DNA of 18,828 nt from an uncultured Gemmatimonadales bacterium (GTDB taxonomy: Bacteria > Gemmatimonadota > Gemmatimonadetes > Longimicrobiales > Gaopeijiaceae). The position numbers were made by a program, and so were the translations under genes. Location: contig CALJKZ010000637.1 in the NCBI GenBank assembly GCA_937983085.1, positions 1 to 18,828 of the forward strand, given 5' to 3'. How positions within the stretch are numbered: position 1 is the stretch's first letter; each line of letters begins with the position of its first letter. The notes under the pieces are model-generated. The model was not told where the DNA came from. It worked only from the letters and a program-made list of their open reading frames with translations, and did not search any database. Below are positions 14,532 through 18,828 of the stretch, one piece after another.

Positions 14532-15422
14532 TTGGGGGTTTTGACCGGGTCGGACGGTCGGGTGCGACTCGGCTGGAGGCTTCTGGCCTTCGTCCTCATC
14601 ACCGCGGCGCTGGGCATCGTCTTCGCTGCGTTCACGCCTGGAGGCCTCACCGCCGGCGCTCTGGCGTTGCTGGTGGGATCGACGGTGGCGGGGTGGTGCA
14701 TGCTCGCTCTCGACGGGAGGCAGCCGGCGGCACTCGGCTTCCATCCGTCTCCCTCCGCCGTGGTGGAGTTGGCCAAAGGCACCGCTCTCGGGGTCGCCAT
14801 CGGTCTCGCCGTGGTGGCGGTCATGGCGCTCCTCGGAGGAGTGGCGTGGACCGGGCAGGAAGGATCCGCGGTTGCGTGGGTACGGGGAGCGGCCGGGGCG
14901 TTGGGCTTCCTCCTCATCCCTGCGGCGGCGGAAGAAGCACTGCTTCGGGGGTATCCGCTGCAGGCGTTGGGGGAGGTGTGGGGTGCCCTCGTGGCGGTGG
15001 TGGTGACCTCGGTGGTGTTCGGGTTGCTCCACCTTGCCAACCCCGGGGTGAGCGTCCTTTCCGTGGCGAACATCGCCGTGGCGGGACTTCTCCTCGGGGT
15101 GATCTACGTGCGCACCCTGAGCCTGTGGTGGGCCACGGGTGCCCACCTGGGTTGGAACTGGGCGCACGGATACCTGGTGGACGTGCCTGTGAGCGGGCTG
15201 GAGATCATCGACGCCCCTCTGTACGAGGGGGTCACCTCCGGACCGGCGTGGTTGGGAGGAGGGGGCTTCGGCCCCGAGGGCAGCATCGTGAGCACCGTCG
15301 TGGTGCTGGCGGCAACGGCGGCCCTCTGGTGGGGACCCTGGCTTCGGCCGGGTCGAGCGGCGTTGAAGGCCGAGCCGCTCATGATGACGGACGAATCGAA
15401 CTTGAAGGCCGTGGAGGCATAG
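14532..15422 (+). CDS. CPBP-family intramembrane metalloprotease
   Basis: This multi-pass membrane protein of up to 296 residues carries the CPBP (CAAX protease / bacteriocin-processing, Abi) signature: EEALLRG (134-140, with E134, E135 and R139), FGLLH (163-167) and HLGWN (205-209), together forming the expected catalytic and metal site within hydrophobic helices. About seven or eight hydrophobic segments lie between residues 14 and 270. Substrates of bacterial members are mostly unknown. The start is uncertain: TTG at 14532, TTG at 14541 and GTG at 14562 (just before RLGWRLLAF) are all in frame and none has a decisive ribosome-binding site. The next gene starts six bases after the stop. Confidence 0.88.
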   Translation: MGVLTGSDGRVRLGWRLLAFVLITAALGIVFAAFTPGGLTAGALALLVGSTVAGWCMLALDGRQPAALGFHPSPSAVVELAKGTALGVAIGLAVVAVMALLGGVAWTGQEGSAVAWVRGAAGALGFLLIPAAAEEALLRGYPLQALGEVWGALVAVVVTSVVFGLLHLANPGVSVLSVANIAVAGLLLGVIYVRTLSLWWATGAHLGWNWAHGYLVDVPVSGLEIIDAPLYEGVTSGPAWLGGGGFGPEGSIVSTVVVLAATAALWWGPWLRPGRAALKAEPLMMTDESNLKAVEA

Positions 15423-15427
15423 ATCGG

Positions 15428-16285
15428 ATGAACATCGAGACCATCGCGGTGGTGGGTGGTGGGACCATGGGCAACGGGATCGCCCATGTCGCCGCTCAGC
15501 ACGGCAAGACCGTGAGGCTGGTGGACCTCTCCGACGAGGTCCTGGACAAGGCGATGGCCACCATCGCCAAGAACCTGGACCGCCAGGTGAAGAAGGAGAT
15601 CATCGACCAGGAAGCCCGGGACGCCACGTTGGCCCGAATCGAGACGCTCAACGGCCTCGAGGAAGGAGCCGACGGCGCCGACCTGGTGGTGGAGGCGGTC
15701 CCCGAGAAGGCGGAGTTGAAGTACTCCATCTTCCAGACGCTCGACGCCGCTGCCGGTCCCGACACCATCCTCGCCTCCAACACCTCGTCCATCTCCATCA
15801 CCGAGATCGCGGCCCGCACGTCACGGCCGGACCGGGTCATCGGCATGCACTTCATGAATCCCGTGCCGGTCATGAAGCTGGTGGAGGTCATCCGCGGGCT
15901 GGCCACGAGCGACGAAACGACAAAGGCGGTGGTCGACCTCTCCGAAGCACTGAGCAAGACTCCGGTGGAGGTCAACGACTTCCCGGGCTTCGTGTCGAAC
16001 CGCGTGTTGATGCCCATGATCAACGAGGCGGTCTTCGCCCTCATGGAGGGCGTCGCCGAGGTCGAGGCCATCGACACGGTCATGAAGCTCGGCATGAACC
16101 ACCCCATGGGCCCCCTGGGCCTGGCCGACCTCATCGGTCTGGACACCTGCCTGAGCATCCTCGAGGTCCTGCACCGGGAGTTGGGCGACGACCGCTACCG
16201 GCCCTGCCCCCTCCTTCGCAAGTACGTCGCCGCCGGCTGGCTCGGTCGGAAGTCGGGGCGCGGCTTCTACCGGTACGACGCATGA
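15428..16285 (+). CDS. 3-hydroxybutyryl-CoA dehydrogenase (3-hydroxyacyl-CoA dehydrogenase)
   Basis: This 285-residue enzyme of the single-function Hbd/FadB2 type oxidises (S)-3-hydroxyacyl-CoA with NAD+ or runs the reverse reaction. It has the nucleotide-binding VVGGGTMGNGIA (8-19), the EAVPE and SNTSS motifs, HFMNPVPVMKLVEV with the catalytic histidine, DFPGFVSNR, and GMNHPMGPLGLADLIGLD in the C-terminal helical domain, ending in the usual GRKSGRGFYRY. The ATG at 15428 gives the canonical start; the longer upstream open frame is a shadow of the CPBP gene. The stop overlaps the acyl-CoA dehydrogenase start (ATGA), so the two act in the same pathway by context. Confidence 0.95.
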   Translation: MNIETIAVVGGGTMGNGIAHVAAQHGKTVRLVDLSDEVLDKAMATIAKNLDRQVKKEIIDQEARDATLARIETLNGLEEGADGADLVVEAVPEKAELKYSIFQTLDAAAGPDTILASNTSSISITEIAARTSRPDRVIGMHFMNPVPVMKLVEVIRGLATSDETTKAVVDLSEALSKTPVEVNDFPGFVSNRVLMPMINEAVFALMEGVAEVEAIDTVMKLGMNHPMGPLGLADLIGLDTCLSILEVLHRELGDDRYRPCPLLRKYVAAGWLGRKSGRGFYRYDA

Positions 16286-17442
16286 TGACCGACGAGCAGC
16301 GCGAGCTTCAGGCCCTCGCCCGGGACTTCGCCGAGGCCGAACTGCGGCCCAAGACCGCCGAGTGGGACGAGCGGCGGGAGCTGGACGAGGACGTCTTCGA
16401 GAAGCTCGCCGAGTCGGGCTTCCTCGGGATGCTCGTCCCCGAGGAGTACGGCGGTCTGGCCTTCGACCTCTCCACCTACCTCTTGGTCCTCGAAGAGATC
16501 GCCTGGGGGGACGCGGCGGTGGCGCTTTCGGTCGCCATCCACAACGGCCCCGTGGCGGGACTCATCGCTCGCCACGGAACGGCGGACCAGAAGGAAGCGT
16601 GGCTACCGAAGCTGGCGTCGGGGGAGGTCCTCGGCGCCTTCGCTCTTTCCGAGCCCGATGCCGGCTCCGATGCGTCGTCCATCACGTCGACGGCGTCCGT
16701 GGACGGACAGGGGTGGGTGCTCCGGGGCGAGAAGCGGTGGGTCACCAACGGAGCGCGGGCCGGTCTGGTGGCGGTCTTCGCACGCACGGGAGAGGACGCC
16801 CTCGGACTCTTCCTCGTGGAGCCGTCCTCGGACGGGTACGAGGTCGGTGACCGGGAGACGACGCTGGGCATGAGGGCCTCGCAGACCGTGTCCGTTCAGC
16901 TGAACGGAGTCCGGGTGGGCGCCGACGCCCTCGTCGGGGAGGCCGGCGCCGGCCTGGGATACGCCCTCGAAGCCCTCGATCTCGGCCGCATCGGCGTGGC
17001 CGCGCAGGCTACCGGAGTCGGACGGGCGGCTCTCGAACACGCGACCCGCTACGCCCTGGAGCGCCAGCAGTTCGGGACGCCCATCGCGCGGTTCGGAGCG
17101 CTCCAGGCCAAACTCGCCGATGCCGCTCAGCGGCTCGCCGGCGGGCGCTCCCTCACCCACGAAGCGGCGGAGGCGTGGGAAGCCACCCGCAACGGGACGC
17201 CGAGAACGGGCCTGAACGGCGTGACGGCCCGGGCCGCTATGGCCAAGCTCGCGGCGTCCGAGGCTGCGAGCTTCACCGCCGACGAGGCGATCCAGATCTA
17301 CGGAGGCTACGGCTACATGAGGCATTATCCGGTGGAGAAGCTCCTCCGGGACGCCAAGGGCGCCGAGATCTACGAAGGTACCAACGAAATCATGAGACGA
17401 GTCATCGCCGGCGAGATCCTCCGGGACGCCGGTGATCGCTAA
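16282..17442 (+). CDS. Acyl-CoA dehydrogenase (short/branched-chain type)
   Basis: This 386-residue FAD enzyme introduces the 2,3-double bond into acyl-CoA and passes electrons to an electron-transfer flavoprotein. It has the all-helical N-terminal domain, AFALSEPDAGSDASSI (119-134) and KRWVTNGARAG in the beta domain, and RQQFGTPIARFGALQAKLAD and QIYGGYGYMRHYPVEKLLRD in the C-terminal domain. The catalytic base is E365 in IYEGTNEIMRRVIA, the position used by short-chain, butyryl- and medium-chain enzymes. Chain-length preference cannot be read from this. The neighbouring leucine dehydrogenase raises the possibility of isovaleryl-, isobutyryl- or 2-methylbutyryl-CoA as substrate. The ATG at 16282 overlaps the previous stop. 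Confidence 0.94.
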   Translation: MMTDEQRELQALARDFAEAELRPKTAEWDERRELDEDVFEKLAESGFLGMLVPEEYGGLAFDLSTYLLVLEEIAWGDAAVALSVAIHNGPVAGLIARHGTADQKEAWLPKLASGEVLGAFALSEPDAGSDASSITSTASVDGQGWVLRGEKRWVTNGARAGLVAVFARTGEDALGLFLVEPSSDGYEVGDRETTLGMRASQTVSVQLNGVRVGADALVGEAGAGLGYALEALDLGRIGVAAQATGVGRAALEHATRYALERQQFGTPIARFGALQAKLADAAQRLAGGRSLTHEAAEAWEATRNGTPRTGLNGVTARAAMAKLAASEAASFTADEAIQIYGGYGYMRHYPVEKLLRDAKGAEIYEGTNEIMRRVIAGEILRDAGDR

Positions 17443-17460
17443 ACCATAGAGAGGAAGCGA

Positions 17461-18516
17461 ATGGAAATGTTCGGCCTGATGTCCGAGGGTGGTCACGAGC
17501 AGCTCGTATTCTGGAACGATCCGGATCTGGGCTACCGTGGCATCATCGCCATCCACGACACCACCATGGGTCCGGCGCTCGGAGGGACGAGGTTCTGGAA
17601 CTACGACTCCGACGAGGAAGCCATCGTCGACGCGTTGCGCCTCTCCCGGGGCATGACGTACAAGGCCGCCATCACCGGGCTGAACCTGGGCGGCGGCAAG
17701 TCGGTGATCTGGGGCGACAACCGGACCATCGACCGCGAGATGATCTTCCGCGCCCACGGTCGTGCCGTGGAGTCGCTGGGCGGTCGCTACATCACCGCCG
17801 AGGACGTAGGGACGTCGCCCGACGACATGGAGTTCGTCTCCATGGAGACGGAGCACGTCGTGGGCCTCATCGGTCGTTCCGGGGACCCCTCGCCCGTGAC
17901 CGCCTACGGTGTCTACCGGGGGATCAAGGCATCGGCCAAAGCGCGCTGGGGAAGCGATTCACTGGCGGGCAAGCACGTGGTCGTCCAGGGCGTCGGCCAC
18001 GTGGGGTACTACCTGTGCGAAGACCTGGCCGCCGAGAACGCCACCCTCACCGTCACCGACATCGACGACGACCGGATCCAGCGCGTCGTGGACGACTTCG
18101 GTGCCGAGCGGGTGTCCGCCGACGACGTGTACGACGTGGACGCCGACATCTTCGCGCCCTGTGCACTGGGCGCCGTGGTGAACGACGACACCATCGATCG
18201 CTTCAAGTTCGACATCATCGCCGGTGCCGCGAACAACCAGCTGGCCAAGGGATCCGTGCATGGCCCCGCGCTGAAGCAGCGCGGCCTCCTGTACGCTCCG
18301 GACTACGTCATCAATGCCGGTGGTCTCATCAACGTGTATGGTGAGATCAACGAATGGACGGCGGAGCGGAGCAAGCGCAAAGCCGGCGACATCTACAACA
18401 CCCTCCTGCGCATTTTCGAGCTGGCCGAGTCCGAGGACATCTCGACGCACGTCGCCGCCAACCGGCAGGCGGAGCGCCGCATCCAGGAGGCACGCCACCT
18501 TCAGCGGACCTGGTGA
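17461..18516 (+). CDS. Leucine dehydrogenase-type amino-acid dehydrogenase (Glu/Leu/Phe/Val family)
   Basis: This 351-residue enzyme performs NAD+-dependent oxidative deamination of a branched-chain or aromatic amino acid. The residues match Bacillus leucine dehydrogenase in both identity and numbering: K68 (MTYKAA), K80 (LGGGKSVI) and D115 (AEDVGTSPDDM). PALGGTRFW (38-46) shapes the substrate pocket, and QGVGHVGYYL (176-185) is the dinucleotide-binding turn. Leucine and valine versus phenylalanine preference cannot be settled by eye. The ATG follows a good AGAGGAAG ribosome-binding site, 18 bases after the acyl-CoA dehydrogenase. Its product would be a 2-oxo acid; the dehydrogenase complex that would convert it to acyl-CoA is not in the window. 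glyA starts one base after the stop. Confidence 0.92.
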   Translation: MEMFGLMSEGGHEQLVFWNDPDLGYRGIIAIHDTTMGPALGGTRFWNYDSDEEAIVDALRLSRGMTYKAAITGLNLGGGKSVIWGDNRTIDREMIFRAHGRAVESLGGRYITAEDVGTSPDDMEFVSMETEHVVGLIGRSGDPSPVTAYGVYRGIKASAKARWGSDSLAGKHVVVQGVGHVGYYLCEDLAAENATLTVTDIDDDRIQRVVDDFGAERVSADDVYDVDADIFAPCALGAVVNDDTIDRFKFDIIAGAANNQLAKGSVHGPALKQRGLLYAPDYVINAGGLINVYGEINEWTAERSKRKAGDIYNTLLRIFELAESEDISTHVAANRQAERRIQEARHLQRTW

Positions 18517-18517
18517 C

Positions 18518-18828
18518 ATGGCCGAGACTCTGGAGCACCTGAAGCAGACCGACCCGGACGTCTACGACTCCATTATTTCCGAGGCGAAACGACAGGCCGA
18601 CGGCCTGGAGCTCATCGCGTCGGAGAACTTCGTGTCCCGGGCGGTTCTGGAAGCCATGGGGTCGGTGATGACGAACAAGTACGCCGAGGGGCTTCCCGGG
18701 AAGCGCTACTACGGGGGGTGCGAGTTCGTCGACATCGCCGAAGAAAAGGCCAGGGAACGGGCCAAGGCCCTCTTCGGCGCCGACCACGCCAACGTCCAGG
18801 CCCACTCGGGCGCCCAGGCCAACATGGC
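18518..18828 (+). CDS. glyA: Serine hydroxymethyltransferase, 5' fragment cut by the window edge
   Basis: From the ATG at 18518 the frame is open to the end of the window and gives 103 residues of a protein that continues beyond it. It matches the N-terminus of serine hydroxymethyltransferase: EAKRQADGLELIASENFVS, NKYAEGLPGKRYYGG and VQAHSGAQANM are near-invariant family blocks. The enzyme is PLP-dependent and converts serine plus tetrahydrofolate to glycine plus methylene-tetrahydrofolate. The catalytic lysine lies beyond the edge. One base separates it from the leucine dehydrogenase stop, so the two are likely cotranscribed. Truncation here is due only to the window. Confidence 0.96.
   Translation, partial: MAETLEHLKQTDPDVYDSIISEAKRQADGLELIASENFVSRAVLEAMGSVMTNKYAEGLPGKRYYGGCEFVDIAEEKARERAKALFGADHANVQAHSGAQANM

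Noticed and set aside
14693..15427. Upstream extension of the 3-hydroxyacyl-CoA dehydrogenase frame
   Set aside because: Gly/Arg-rich out-of-frame reading of the CPBP gene; the ATG at 15428 gives the canonical Rossmann start.
16603..17856. 417-codon minus-strand open frame across acyl-CoA dehydrogenase and leucine dehydrogenase
   Set aside because: Runs through the coding DNA of two well-supported genes and the gap between them; no motif and no credible start signal.

Overview
The window is high-GC bacterial DNA (by eye well over 60% G+C; not computed) in which every gene I can support lies on the + strand. There are nineteen complete genes, packed with gaps of a few bases or with overlaps, plus a mutS2 3' fragment at the left edge and a glyA 5' fragment at the right edge. 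No tRNA, rRNA, CRISPR array, insertion sequence or phage gene was seen. The gene content (partner-switching phosphatase, Rex, BioY, CPBP protease, amino-acid dehydrogenase, acyl-CoA enzymes, a DnaG not followed by rpoD) would suit a Gemmatimonadota-like or other deep-branching aerobic heterotroph. That is only a guess from general familiarity, and the sequence carries no decisive taxonomic marker.

Left block (1-6773), information processing and core metabolism: the MutS2 Smr domain, DNA primase DnaG, a coiled-coil C4 zinc-ribbon protein with an acidic repetitive tail, RecJ exonuclease, 16S rRNA methyltransferase RsmD, phosphopantetheine adenylyltransferase CoaD and phosphotransacetylase Pta. 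Junctions are mostly four-base stop/start overlaps, so this looks like one long transcription unit that enters from upstream of the window.

Middle block (6774-12579), signalling and redox control: a 147-bp gap with a plausible promoter leads into a partner-switching cassette (STAS antagonist, HATPase kinase/anti-sigma factor, GAF-PP2C phosphatase) followed by rsmA. A 108-bp gap then holds a promoter whose -10/start region is covered by a perfect Rex-type operator, TTGTGA-N6-TCACAA. It precedes rex, a DnaQ-type exonuclease with an extra N-terminal region, and a metallo-beta-lactamase-fold hydrolase, all translationally coupled.

Right block (12580-18828), acyl-CoA and amino-acid metabolism: a 112-bp gap with a 9-bp inverted repeat bracketing a -10-like element and ending on the presumed ribosome-binding site leads into thiolase, BioY (biotin uptake), a CPBP-family membrane protease, 3-hydroxybutyryl-CoA dehydrogenase, acyl-CoA dehydrogenase, a leucine-dehydrogenase-type enzyme and the start of glyA. 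Together these suggest branched-chain amino-acid and short acyl-CoA turnover; no enoyl-CoA hydratase is present here.

Most genes are conserved families. The best leads are regulatory: the Rex operator and its linked cargo, the partner-switching cassette without a sigma factor in the window, the inverted repeat ahead of thiolase, and an unusual glycine-rich substitution patch in Pta.
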